Shown: positions 8,195 through 20,508 of the stretch, in pieces | How positions within the stretch are numbered: position 1 is the stretch's first letter | How the letters are laid out: every line of letters begins with the position of its first letter | NCBI GenBank assembly: GCA_907163345.1 | Contig: CAJQUN010000141.1 | Span: 124,001-188,000 of the forward strand | Direction of reading: 5' to 3' | DNA length: 64,000 nucleotides | Source of the DNA: Haberlea rhodopensis | Lineage: Eukaryota > Streptophyta > Magnoliopsida > Lamiales > Gesneriaceae | Program-made: the position numbers and the translations under genes | The notes under the pieces: model-generated | What the model saw: only the letters and a program-made list of their open reading frames with translations | Told to the model about the DNA's origin: nothing | Database searches by the model: none

Positions 8195-11100
8195 ATGGCT
8201 GCTAATGAGGAAGTCGGTGATATGGGAAGCATGAATGCTAGTATTGGACAGACAAATCCTCTACCTCCACCGGCTATAGGGATGGAACCAGTAGTTCAGT
8301 TATTGCTACCGGGTGAGATTAGCTTGACGCAGTTTCTGTCTTATCATCCGCCCCGGTTTGAGGGGACAGAGTCCGGAGAAGAAGCGGAAGAGTGGCTGGA
8401 AAGACTTGAGCAGATCTTTGTATCGGCTCCTTGTGCTGTTACTGCTTGGATGAGGCTGGCGGAGTTTCAGTTAGCCAAGAAACCTCTGATGTGGTGGAGG
8501 AGCACAGTGATGGAAATGAGAGCACTGGGTGCTGTGATTGACTGGACACTCTTCAGGACTAGGTTTTTGAACCGGTACTTCTCCGCGGCAGCAAGACAGA
8601 CAAAGGAGGATGAATTTACAAGTCTGAGGCAGGGGAACATGACGGTGGCAGACTATGCCACACGATACTCTTCATTGCTGAGGTACGTTCCCCACATTGC
8701 CACCAGTGGGCACGCTAAGATGAGGAATTTCATGAAGGGATTGCGACCGGAGCTCTATGACCGGGTTATCACTAATAACCCAACCTCTTTTGATGACGCT
8801 CTTACAAGAGCGGAGCTTGCTGAGCTAGGAGTGGGAGCTTACGCTATACCACCACCGGTACCGCAACAGAGGCAGACTAGTGACAGTTTGAGGCCTCGGG
8901 GAGAACCCTTTAAACCCCGTGGTGCCTCTTCATCTTAGCGATATGGTGGAAAGAAACACTTTGGACAGAAGCAGGATAACAAGAAAGGCAATTGGTCCGC
9001 CAATAGAGGATCTTCACAAGGGGATAGGCCGGGAGAGCCGAGGTGCAATAATTGTGGAGGGCCACATTCTTCGAACAAGTGTCCTGCATGTTATGTCTGT
9101 GGCAAGATGGGCCACATTGCTCGGTATTGCCCCACACGGGGAGGACAGTCAGAGTATCAGGGCAACAGACCGAGATTTGATGATCGGACAGTGCAGCAGA
9201 GGCAGCAGGTTGGGCCTCGACCATCGGGAGGTCAGACAGTAGGACCACACAAGGGGCAGGTGTATGCACTGACCAGGGAGCAGGCCCAGGCAGCCCCAGA
9301 GGAGGTGATTGCCGGTACGTGTCATTTATTTACGTACCCTGCTTTTATTTTGATCGATACAGGTGCCTCCCATTCTTTTGTATCGGTGGGTTTTGTGGAA
9401 AGACACCATATGCGCACGTCTTCTTTACCCACGCCTCTCCTTGTCTCGACACCCACTGGAAGAAATGTTGTTGCTGATCAGTTTATGGCAGACTGCCTCA
9501 TTTATTTTGAGGGCAACGAGTTGAGATCAGACTTGATTGTGCTGGGTATGTCAGACTTTGACTACATCTTGGGTATTGATGTTCTGAACAGATATCAGGC
9601 AGTGGTAGATTGCCGGCAGAGAACAGTGAAATTCAGACCTGAGTTGGGCAGTCAGTGGACTTTCTTTGGCAACGGTTCTCGTGCGAAGATTCCGTTGATT
9701 TCAGCGATCAAGATGACTCAGCTGTTGGAACGTGGTCACACGGGCTATCTTATTTATGCCGTGGACACGTCTGGGAAGGATAAGGAACTAAGAGTTGAGG
9801 ATGTGCCAGTAGTGGCAGAGTTTACTGATGTGTTCCCAGAAGAGATCCCAGGATTTCCACCGGCTAGGGAAGTTGAGTTTGGGATCGAGCTTTTGCCAGG
9901 AACATCCGCAATCTCTCGTGCACCTTATAGGATGGCACCGGCAGAGCTGAGAGAGTTGAAAGAACAGTTGCAGGAGCTCTTGGACAAGGGATATATACGC
10001 CCGAGCGTGTCGCCATGGGGCGCACCAGTTCTCTTTGTGAAGAAGAAGGACGGTTCGATGCGGTTGTGTATCGATTACCGGCAGCTGAATAAGGCTACAG
10101 TGAAGAACAAGTATCCTCTCCCAAGGATAGATGACTTGTTTGATCAGTTGCAAGGTACCAGGGTGTATAGCAAGATTGATTTGAGATCCGGGTATCATCA
10201 GATTCGGGTCAGAGAGGAAGATGTGCAGAAGACAGCGTTCCGGACCCGATATGGACATTATGAGTTCTTAGTGATGCCGTTCGGCGTGACGAATGCTCCA
10301 GCAGTCTTTATGAGTCTGATGAACAGAGTGTTTCAGCAGTATCTTGATCAGTTCGTCATTGTGTTTATTGACGATATTCTTATCTACTCCCGGAGCGAGG
10401 AGGAGCATGTGAAACACTTGAGGACAGTGCTTCAGATTCTCAGAGAGCATCAGTTGTATGCTAAGCTCAGTAAGTGTGAATTTTGGCTGAGCAGTGTAGT
10501 GTTTCTGGGGCATGTCATATCGAGCAGCGGGATATCAGTGGATCCCAAGAAGATTGAGGCTGTGATGGAGTGGGCTGCCCCCACTTCTGTGCCTGAGATC
10601 CGGAGTTTTCTGGGTTTGGCCGGGTATTATCGGCGCTTTGTCGAGGGCTTTTCAAAGATTGCCAAGCCGCTGACTCAGAAAGGAGTGCCTTTCTTTTGGT
10701 CAGAAGCTTGTGAGGAGAGCTTCCAGGAATTAAAGCACCGGTTGACGACGGCGCCAGTATTAGTGATCCCTACGGAGAACTCCAGATTTGTTCTGTATAC
10801 TGATGCATCACTTCAGGGCCTTGGGTGTGTTCTGATGCAAGATAAGCATGTGGTAGCTTATGCATCGAGGCAGTTGAAGCCGCATGAGACCAGATATCCA
10901 GTTCATGACTTGGAATTGGCGGCTATCATCTTCGCCCTGAAGATCTGGAGGCATTATTTGTATGGTACTTCGTTTACCATCTACACGGATCACAAGAGCC
11001 TCAAGTTTCTATTCACTCAGGCAGATCTGAACATGAGGCAGAGGAGGTGGATGGACCTACTCAAGGACTATGATTGCGAGATAGAGTACCATCCGGGGAA

Positions 11101-12717
11101 AGCCAATTTGACAGCAGACGCTTTGAGCCGGAAAGTGAGGAGTTCTGCTGAGGACGTCATTCATTTGTCTGCTATGATGACCTCCTATTGCCAGTTGGGC
11201 TATGACTTCGACATTGATGCATCGCCTGTGTATGTATCGACCTTGTTAGCTGAGCCAGATATCTATGAGGACATCAGGAGAGCTCAGAGGTCAGATGACG
11301 AAGTTCAGAGGTGGTTATCTTTAGTGCATCTTGGTCAGCCAACGAAGTTCAGAGTGGCCGATGACGGGTCTTTGAGATTGGGTGACCGATGGGTGGTTCC
11401 AAGCACGCGGAGTTGCGTAAGGGGATCTTGGAGCGAGCTCACAGTAGCAGACTTAGCATCCACCCAGGCGGGAAGAAGATGTACCGAGATTTGCGTGGTC
11501 ATTTTTGGTGGAAAAGGATGAAATCAGATGTCGTCGCTTTTGTGAAGAGGTGTTTGATCTGCCAGCAGGTTAAGGCAGAGAGACAGAGACCTGGCGGCGA
11601 GCTGAGAAGCTTGGAGATACCGAAGTGGAAGTGGGAGCACATTTCCATGGACTTCGTGACTCATTTGCCGAGGAGTGCTTCAGGCTTTGATGCTATTTGG
11701 GTGATTGTGGACAGATTGACTAAGGTAGCCCACTTTATTCCCTATAGCATGACTTTCACATTTTTGAGGATGGCGCAGTTGTATATTAGAGATGTGGTGA
11801 GATTGCATGGGATCCCTGTTTCGATAGTGTCAGATCGAGATCCGCGATTCACATCTCATTTCTGGGAAGGCCTTCAGTCAGCCTTGGGAACTGAAGTCAG
11901 ATTGAGTACTGCTTATCATCCTCAGACGGATGGCCAGACCGAGTGCACTATTCGGACGCTCGAGGACATGTTAAGAGCTTGTGTTTTGGAGTTCGATGCC
12001 TCTTGGCAGGATTCAGTGCCTTTGGTAGAGTTTTCGTATAACAATAGCTACCAGGCGAGTATTCAAATGGCTCCGTTTGAAGCTCTTTATGGCAGACGGT
12101 GTAGATCACCCTTGTGTTGGGATGATTTGGACCGCAAATCGGTCGGAGGACCGGAGTTGATCCGAGAAATGGAAGAGAAGATAAAGATTATAAGGCAGAA
12201 AATGAAAGCAGCCCAAGACAGACAGGCAGCTTATGCGAATAAACGGCGGAGACCGTTGGAATTTCAGTTGGGAGATAAGGTCTTTTTGAAGATCTCGCCT
12301 TTCAGAGGCGTTGTGCGATTTGGGATGCGCGGGAAACTGTCTCCGAGGTATGTTGGACCGTACGAGATTTTGCAGCGCATTGGCACTTTAGCTTACCGAC
12401 TGGCTTTGCCGCCATCTTTATCTGGTATACATGATGTGTTTCATGTATCGATGCTGCGGAAGTATGAGCCGGATCCGTCTCACGTGTTACAGCCTTCCGA
12501 AGTTCAGTTAGAGTCAGATATATCTTATGTGGAACGGCCTGTTAGAATTCTGGACAGAGCAGACCGTAGACTTCGGAACAAAGTGATACCGATGATCAAA
12601 GTTCAGTGGGATCGCAGGGGTGTCGAGGAGGCTACGTGGGAGACGGAGCAGCATATGGTGCAGCACTACCCGGAACTATTCTCTGGTATGAGTTTATGTT
12701 TAGTTCTTTTGGGGTAG
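8195..12717 (+). pseudogene. G2 gag-pol polyprotein, near intact (one stop, one frameshift)
   Basis: ATG at 8195, with one frame to 11521 apart from a TAG at 8936-8938, then the +1 frame to 12717. In order: gag core; two CCHC knuckles (about 9043-9140); aspartic protease with DTGASHSF (about 9356); reverse transcriptase with YRQLNKATVKNKYPLPRIDD, MPFGVTNAPAVF and catalytic FIDD (about 10370); RNase H with YTDAS (10797) and YTDHKSLK; integrase with an HHCC-type zinc part (CLICQ), an STAYHPQTDGQTE motif and a chromodomain-like end (VQWDRRGVEEATWE, about 12600). Defects: the TAG (G3 has a Tyr codon at the aligned place) and loss of one C near 11408 relative to G4. All catalytic motifs I can see are kept. 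Known role: capsid, maturation, cDNA synthesis and integration of the element. Confidence 0.93.
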
Positions 12718-12749
12718 GTGCATGTGATTTCGAGGACGAAATCTTATAA

Positions 12750-12761
12750 GTAGGGGAGTAT
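12750..12761 (+). other. Polypurine tract of G2
   Basis: Purine-rich GTAGGGGAGTAT directly before the 3' LTR start; plus-strand primer site. The same sequence, reversed, sits at the edge of the G4 LTR (60880 onward). Confidence 0.75.
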
Positions 12762-14854
12762 TGTGACATCCCCGAAATGGTTAATTGCTTTTTGGTGCAT
12801 TAATTGTGTTTACATGATTAATTATGTTGTAATTGATTATGTGTTGGGATTTATTTACCTTATGGAAATGCATGGTCATGTTGTAAGGGGTGACCCGGGA
12901 TTGCATTTTAGGGTGCATGTGGTGCATGTTGGGTAAATAATATGGGAAGCATGATTTATTTGCCTTGGTTAGCAATTTATGAGGAATCATGTGTTAATTG
13001 ATATTATGGTGCATTTTGAGTAAATGCTTTGAAAAAAATATCATGTTGGGGTGTTTTATACACCATGGAATTCTTTTGGTATCACTTTAATAAACTCACA
13101 TTTTAATACCCAACCCCACTCTTTCAACCTCACTCTTACTTTACCAAATATCACACCCAAACCCTTCCCTTCCCCTTATTTTCGAGTTCCACCTTTGAGG
13201 TGAAGAGGAGTCCTTACAAACTTTGAATTGTGGAAGATTGTTGGGTGACTTGAGGTCCCCAAGAGGTATGGATACCTCATGGTTTATTTTTGTAAGGTTT
13301 TGTTTGAGTTTAGTTGGGTTTTGAAGGGTTTAAAATGGGTTTGTGTTGGGTGTTGTGATTTTGGTAGTGTTTTGGTTGGATGTTGTTTATATGAGTTTGT
13401 TATGATGTTTATGGGTGGTTTTGAGTTGTTGGGTTTGATTAATGTTGGTATTGGTGGGTTTGTTTGTGTTTGGGAAGGAGATGGGTGAATAGTGCCCGAA
13501 TCTCGCTTGCCCGCAGCTCGGCGATCGATCGGCGTCCGCTCGCGATCGATCGCGAGCAACAGCGCTGAGGCAGTGCACTTCAGCGATCGATCGCGAGATG
13601 AGCGCGATCGATCGGCGAGGCCGCGATCGATCGGCGCTAGCTCCGCGATCGATCGCGGATTGTTGAAATTTGTTGGCTGAGACAGTGTGGTCTCGCGATC
13701 GATCGGGGCTTGATGGCGATCGATCGCGAGACACCAAAAAGGGTGTTTTTGGTTATTTTTGTGGGATTTTTGGTATTGGACTATTATTGGGTTCTAATAT
13801 TGGTATTTGTGAATATGTAGAACCAACCCAGGTGGCAACACAGCCAAGGAATTGAGGTCCAACCACATTCCACTTTTGGAAAAGGTACGTAGTGGACGTA
13901 CGGGCACCCAACGGTAACATGTATTTTATATACTCATTGTTTATGCATTGTGGATGCATATACATGTTGATTTATGCCATATGAGGTATTGCATTGTGGA
14001 TGCATATACATGGTAATTTATGCATATTGATGATAGATGCATATTATGATTATTGGATGCACATCCCATGAGTCGTGGTCATCCTTTGATGATTTTAATG
14101 CTTGCCGCTTTTTGTATTGGTTCCGCTAAATGTGAAGCGAGGGGTGGGAGCGCCGCATGTCACATTTGAGCGTGGTTGTCATATGGGGCGAGGAAAGGGT
14201 ATTTGCCGCTCTCTGTGAAGCGAGGGGTGGGAGCGCCGCATGTCCATTGTAGCGAGGTTATCCTATGCCGCCCATATGAAAATAAGCGAGGGGCATTAAA
14301 ATACACTGTGATGGACAGACTAGGGAATGGTGACCAATATTGGGTATTGTTGAGATGGTATGATGTCATGACATGTTTTGGCCATTAAAAATAATCTGTT
14401 GATTATACTCATGAGTTATGGTACAGGGACAACCAAACGGGAAGCGTTTGAAATGCATGGGAAAACAGGAAGTGTTTTATATTGATTATGCATTTACGCT
14501 TTATCTTCATATTGTGTTAAATATGAATGATTATTATTGCTCATGTTTGGGGGTTGTCCTTGTAGGTACCTTTTTGGCATGATAGATGGGCTTGAACGGG
14601 TTGAGGTGGTGAGCTTATGAAGCATTCTTTTGAGGCAGAAAGGACAGGATTATTTTTGATAGTATCTACTCTAGGAGTAGTATAAAACTATAGTTGAACA
14701 TTCATTGATTGGAATGTAATTAATCCTTTTGGTAGTCCTTATTTTGGCATGTAAAGGCTTAAGCTCATAGACTCAACATGTTTATTTCTCACTCTGATCA
14801 TTATTTTAGCTCTATTATGCCTTGTTTCCGCACTTAAGGATTAGGGTCCTTACA
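12762..14854 (+). repeat. G2 3' LTR (2,093 bp)
   Basis: Same TGTGACATCC...CCTTACA ends as the 5' LTR. Few differences: for example T for A near 3478/12939, C for T near 13247, G for A near 13338, T for G near 13688, and the missing 31-bp unit. Followed by the TCACT duplication at 14855-14859. Confidence 0.95.
13522..13726. repeat. Phased CGATCGATCG palindrome array C (3' LTR copy of B)
   Basis: Eight perfect sites at 13522, 13543, 13584, 13605, 13624, 13646, 13696 and 13717, identical in spacing to array B (offset 9,461). Confidence 0.97.
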
Positions 14855-15000
14855 TCACTGTTCCATAACTCATATTCATAATCAATAGAATATAATACAG
14901 TTCCATAAATGTCATGACATATAACCGATTCCATCAATACCAATAACCAAACCAGTCTTGTTATAACAGTATATTTTAATGCACCTCACTTCGACATGAC

Positions 15001-15167
15001 AGTGGCATTAATACCACTCGCTTTGATATACCAGCGGCATTAATATCCCTCGCTTCAATATGATAGCGGCATTTACCATCGCTTCTACATATTAGCGGCA
15101 AATATTCTTTCATCGCTACGATATGACAGCGGCAAGTATTATATTCATCGCTTCAAAATGACGGCGG
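15001..15167 (-). repeat. AGCGGCA/CGCTT alternating repeat, ~32-bp period
   Basis: AGCGGCA-like motifs start at 15001 (AGTGGCA), 15033, 15065, 15094, 15128 and 15161 (steps 32, 32, 29, 34, 33), each followed after about 15 bp by CTCGCTT or ATCGCTT. The corresponding region of G3 (49003-49190) has steps near 31. Confidence 0.75.
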
Positions 15168-15481
15168 CAAGCATTAAAATAATCACTCAAATATAACAAT
15201 GACTCACAATAATAATGCATCAAGCATCCAATATATATATGCAACAACAATGCATAATCCATATGTATGTAAAAATACATGTTACCATTTGATGCCCATA
15301 CGTCTCTCTACGTACCTTTCTTCAAAAATGTGGGATAGTTGCAGGCAGGACTTTATCCTCTGCGTTGTGCTGCCACCTGTGAAGGCTCTACACAATTGCA
15401 CAACTCAATATTAGAAGCCATATAATAGTCCATCACCAAAATCCCATCAAAATAACCAAAATTCCAATATATAGTGTCTCG

Positions 15482-15687
15482 TGATCGATCGCCCACACGC
15501 ACCGATAAATCGCGAGATGCTACTGCTCATCGCCCAAAAAATGCCATTCCGCGATCGATCGCTGAGCCTGTGCCGAACGATCAAGGCGTTCGCCGATCGA
15601 TCGCGCAATACTCGCGATCGATCGTGGAAACTCTCTGTTCCGAAACATGATACGGACGATCGATCGTGAAATCATGCCGATCGATCG
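15482..15687. repeat. Phased palindrome array D (8 sites)
   Basis: Sites start at 15482 (TGATCGATCG), 15503 (CGATAAATCG), 15552, 15574 (CGAACGATCA), 15594, 15615, 15657 and 15678; the rest are perfect. Steps 21, 49, 22, 20, 21, 42, 21 are those of array B in reverse order, as expected for an LTR on the minus strand. Confidence 0.93.
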
Positions 15688-16277
15688 CCAATGTCTGTAG
15701 GTGCGAAAAACGTCATTTCACACACTTCCTTCCTTCAACCCACATTTTTACCATAAACGCACAAATCCTCCAACACCAAAAAACAATAACTTCACAATAC
15801 ACATTAATATCCATAAAAATCCATAACCCAACAACATATCATCAAATTTTAAAACAACTCATTTCCTTTCCCAAATACACAAATCCAAACTCATAAAAAC
15901 TTGATCAAACAGTGGGTGGTGGGGAAATAAGGGGTAAGGGGGTGAGATATTAGAGGTGTGGGGGGTTTAAATTAAAATGGTGTCCAATTAATTAACATGA
16001 TGTAGTAAAATATCCCTACATGATATTTTAATATTTTAACCAACATATGCTCCACAATTATCAATTAAACATGCTTTCCTGATAATCAAAACCAATCTCA
16101 ATTAAATCATGCCAATACACCACTCCCCCACTATGCAACGCATGCGCCAAGTTCATAAACACCGCATAACTATACATTTCCCAACCACACAATAATAATA
16201 ACATTATAATCATAAATAATGGCCATAATACATATAATTATTTCAGGGATGTCACATGTATAACCTACTGTCACTCG

Positions 16278-16430
16278 CGATCGATCGTCAATTATGTGGC
16301 GATCGATCGCCAAGCACGTCTGTAACATATTGCCACTCGGCGATCAATCGTCTTATGTGGCGATCATTGCCAAGCATCTCTGTAACCTACTGCCACTCGG
16401 CGGTCGATCATCTTATGTGGCGATCGATCG
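16278..16430. repeat. Palindrome array F outside the G1 LTR (3 units of ~61 bp)
   Basis: Three copies of a unit of about 61 bp (TGTAACCTACTG...GCCAAGCA), each holding two CGATCGATCG-like sites: 16278, 16300, 16341, 16361, 16401 and 16421 (steps 22, 41, 20, 40, 20). Sites 1, 2 and 6 are perfect. Begins right after the LTR end at 16256. Confidence 0.88.
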
Positions 16431-16440
16431 CCAAATAATT

Positions 16441-18343
16441 TTAAAGAAAACAACTATAGTGTCGTGTCGTGCCCGTGCCCGTGCCAGCCCACGGCCTGGT
16501 ACCCCTTGGCCCGGCACGGTACGACACAATATTGTAGCAAAACGGGTCGTACATTGCCGCTCCGTGTCGTGTCGTGCCTCATACCGTCCGCTCCGTTTGA
16601 CATCTCTGGATATGGGGAGTAGAGTTAAAAGAAAATTTAGGTTTATGAATTTTTTATGAACTTATCCTTGACGAATTATACTTCTTTATTTAAATTTAAA
16701 TTTAAGTTTAAATTTATTATGATTGTTTGTGGATAAAATAATCATTTGATTTTCTAAAACCCAATTTTTACTCTTTTTCTCAAACGTGTGAACGAGGAGG
16801 CTAAATGACTCCAAGCAACAACAAACATTTTGCTTTCACGATTATCTCAATTCCGTTGCTTGTTATTTGAAAACACGCTTCTGAGCTGTTTGTGCAGTAT
16901 TTATTTGTACCTTTGAATATTCATGCAATAAAAAACTCAATTCAATTCAATAAATCAAACAAGTGTGACAGCCCAAATTTTAGTCTTTTTCACATCATCA
17001 TCATCATTATTATTGAAACTAAATTATTAGTCAATTCTATAATTTTGCCTTGGTAACTAGAATGAATAAAAAATTCGTACAATACTATGTCTTATGATTT
17101 ACATAACAAAATTCATTGATCAGCTGTAAGGAATATTTCACGCTATACAAATATATAGGGTTTAAGTTATCTTTTGTATTTGTTGTTTGATGAACAAATA
17201 TGATGTTGTAGGAAAATCGTGCCACCTTGGATAAATCCATCTCTTCCCGAGAATTGTTGGCTAACTGAACGCATCATTGTTGAAGTGACGGAGTGTCACC
17301 TCAGCTCAGACCATCTCGGTCTATTCGGCCATTACATGCTATATTATGGACCTAACTCAACACACAGTCAAAACAGATGATTAGACACACATTAATGCCC
17401 GAAAAGATCGAGGACGTGTGTTAGAGCTAATTCCACAAGTCAAGCGTAGGGGTGATCGTGGGTCGAGTTTTATCGGGTTCGGGTAGTTATAGTCAGGTAG
17501 CCGACATATCTAGTATTGAAAAAACATACACGATCATAACCCGATGTGGTAGGGTACCCAATACTCGGATACCCAATAAATCCATTTTCAAAAAAATAAA
17601 ACATTAATTGAACGACTGATAACAACATATTATACCTCTAACAAAGTAACAAAGATTGAAAATAAGACTTCAAACATTTAAATTCATCATTCTATCTTGG
17701 AGGAATTTCAATGATGATGAATGCAACATTCATCGGTGGATAAGAAAATTTCATATTAAATTTTTATATTAAGAAGTAGTTAATAATGAATAGCATAACA
17801 ACCAAAACTAACATATAACAAAACAACTTTAAACATTTATCTATACAAAAAAAACTACAATTCATACGTTCACAAAATAAAAAGCATTTCTTGTTACTAG
17901 AAGATGAAGTTCACAAAATTCATAAGATGCATAATGTAAGAACTTGAAAATATTATTTTTCAATGAATCAACAACATTTTTTAACTGGCAAATATTTTTA
18001 TATTAAAAAGATGAGTGTAAGTCATACTCCACAACAAATCAGCAAATTGAAGTATTGATGCGTTTAAAAATTACATTCTAACTTAAACCCCTATATTTAA
18101 TTTTATAATTTAAAAATATTTAATATATAAAGATGATGTTGATTGGTTAGGTAGGTGGGTGGAGGTACAACAATCCACTAGCCGCCCATATAAGATGCAG
18201 ATTGATCATTTTTTTTAAATGCAACTTCTTTTTTGAATGTTAAAATGGGCAGATACTTTGCTGATAGTTGAGATATAAAGGTAGTATACTAACGTTAGCA
18301 TAATCAGCAAATCAAGGGTTTTACTACTAACCTAAAAAAGATG
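16441..18343. other. Intergenic, no gene seen
   Basis: Holds a low-complexity GTGTCGTGCC-type stretch (16457-16600), TTTAAATT repeats near 16690, and from 17449 a GGGTGATCGTGGGTCGAG...GGGTACCCAATACTCGG segment typical in style of degenerate plant DNA transposon ends. No coding frame of substance and no clear terminal repeats could be fixed. Confidence 0.6.
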
Positions 18344-18688
18344 TTAATCAGGAAATATCTCTTGAATGACTCCACAGTTCACCTTATCCTTTAACTCCAG
18401 GCGAGAGAGGTGATTTGCTACAAATTTCTCACTACCCTTCTTATCTAAGATCTCAAAATCAAACTCTTGCAGCAACAAAATCCATCTAATCAACCGGGGC
18501 TTGTCATCCTTTTTTGCAAACAAGAAGCGAATGGTAGCATTATCTGCAATGACTTTTGTCCCAATCAGACATGTTCTAAATTTATCGAAAGTGAACACCA
18601 CTGCTAGCATTTGTGTATCGGTTGTAGGACAGATTGAAAGTTTAGATGAGTTGAGATGCTGAACCAATAGACTTGCTAGGAGTTTCAA
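18344..18688 (-). pseudogene. Athila-like Ty3 RNase H fragment
   Basis: A 114-codon minus-strand frame containing TDTQMLAVVFTFDKFR, KPRLIRWILLLQEFDFEI and VANHLSRLE, the C-terminal RNase H region typical of Athila-type Ty3 elements. No RT, integrase or LTR nearby. A relic; the stop after it and missing flanks show it is dead. Confidence 0.8.
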
Positions 18689-20508
18689 CTGGATGTGAAA
18701 TGTCCAGCTGGAGTGGGTCTATACAAAGAGAGTTGTATAGATCAAAGTTTTCTAATGAAATCATTACATTAAGTAGAAGAAATGAGAGTCGTAGAAAGAT
18801 TACGCTCCCTTCGAACTTTCAGAAACAAATTTGTGTGCATTTTTATTTTGTCTTATTTTATATGTTATTTTGTTTGAATGTTTTAACTTGTTCAGTTTCA
18901 GAGCAAGTTAGTTTGAGTGTCTTTTGCCTGGTTTGTGAAACAAACTCGGTCTATTCTCTCAGTGCAACCAATTCAAAAACTAGATCTACTACAACTCACT
19001 TGGTTGGACTCAGTTGGGTGGACAGTCCGTCAACAAAGAGATTTTGATCGGATCCTCATAAACTCTTCGAGCAATTATCTTCTCGATTCATGATACTCAA
19101 AATTAAGATCTAGCTTAAAAAAATTAAACCTTTTGTCGTCGGAATCAACTCTTGTTGATACTGAAAGAGATAAAATAATAAATTTTAAAAGAACATTATT
19201 CATAATTTTAAAAATGAAATATAAAATTTGATATATATTTGAGCTCGGATACTATTAGGATCTAGCAACAATCAAGTTTTAAATTTTATCAAGTCAGGGT
19301 TGTTCCATGCTGCCCTTATGTCTTAAGAATGTATCCAATGGTTTACAAGGGAGACATATGATTTTTAGGTGGACATGTGATGATAGGATGCATGTTTTGG
19401 TATAGTCAAAGTAGAACCACTAAAGATTCTGACCCGACAAAGAAGAATGAAGAAATCACAACCCAAGAAAGGATTGAGCCAACTATTCAGGAGCAGAGGA
19501 AAGCTTAATAGATCAAGTTGTCTTCAGAACAGATAATTCAGGATCGATGACCTAAGAGACATTACTAGTAAGGATATTTGGTAAGACAAAAATCTACCTA
19601 CCAAGATAACTGTTAGACGTCGAAAGTAGAAAGTCCGCAAACTTACAAGAGGTGCATTAAATGCACTAGTACTATAACATGTTTTGGCAGCAGTGTATTT
19701 ACTGCACAATAGTACAAGAGCAGAAAGCAAGTTGAAATGTTCGTCGAGTCTCGAGAATTAGAATCGGATCTTTAATCACAGAGTATATATATAGAAGACT
19801 CAAAGCTAAAGCTTAAACGGTACATTCTTCATCTCTTAGGAGAAGCTTTACTCACGTGCTTACAAGAAATATGTGCTTACAAAAAAGCCTTTTAAGGTCC
19901 GCTTTCAAGCAAAATCAGATCAAATCAAAGATCAACATGCCGCTGTGTTGACAACAATTGATTGTTGCAAAACCCTCTTCACTCTCACTTTTGTACTATA
20001 CTTATTTTTAGAAGAGTGAAGTTGTATCAGTTTTTGACGAGTCGTGAGAACTATTAAGAGAGTATTTGCATATAGACTTTGAAGAATATGTATTGTAGTT
20101 CCCAACTGTAAATGTCATCTCAGCTGGTTGAGTAAATAGCTATAAGTTTAGACCATAAGAATTACATTCATCTAATGGGGTATGTACGGATGTGACTATA
20201 TAGATCAAAGTACTCCAATATCCTTACTGCAAAGGAAAAATGAGAGATGTAGAATGATTGAACCTTCGAACTTTCATAAACAAATCACGTGTTGTTTGTG
20301 TTCCAACTTAACTGCAATATCTTGCCGCTCAGCTCCTATTGAACCGACCATCAGTCGGGTTAATATTGCGATCACTCGACTAATCTGTCTGGATCAAGAA
20401 ACTGCCGTTGCATTTGATTCAACTCCATATTTTCAACTGCCACCAACAATCCTAACACATGAAACCATCTGAAAATTTATATATGACTTTATAGACCATT
20501 GATAAACC
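18689..20508. other. Intergenic with a diverged repeat pair
   Basis: No gene seen. Two stretches, about 18735-18835 and 20195-20295, share the order TATAGATCAAAGT, AAATGAGAG, GTAGAA and CCTTCGAACTTTCA, so they are diverged copies of one repeat of unknown type. The rest is AT-rich with no domain or RNA gene recognised. Confidence 0.5.

Larger units (their letters stand above)
3301..14854 (+). mobile_element. G2: Tekay-like Ty3 chromovirus, young, with internal duplication
   Basis: Complete element with TG...CA LTRs, perfect 5-bp target duplication TCACT, initiator-Met primer site, one-frame gag-pol and a chromodomain-like C terminus. Order: 5' LTR (3301-5424), gag copy 1 (5637-6655), mosaic junction (6656-6770), LTR fragment (6767-7982), second primer site, gag-pol (8195-12717), purine tract, 3' LTR (12762-14854). 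The two LTRs differ by a few substitutions and one 31-bp tandem unit, so insertion is recent. A 2,558-bp direct duplication (offset seen at 4209/6767, 4746/7304 and 5637/8195) gives it LTR and gag sequences beyond a normal element. The clade call rests on the RT/integrase sequence, LTR length and chromodomain-like end. Confidence 0.93.
14860..16256 (-). mobile_element. G1 5' LTR, proximal part
   Basis: Continuation of the LTR split by G2: the sequence right after TCACT (GTTCCATAACTCATA...AATCAATAGA) matches the block expected next to the part ending at 3300. Read on the minus strand it starts TGTGACATCCCTGAAAT at 16256. Contains AGCGGC repeats (15001-15167), the conserved GTACG block near 15310, array D and an AC-rich tract. 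Joined length is about 1.83 kb. Confidence 0.85.
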
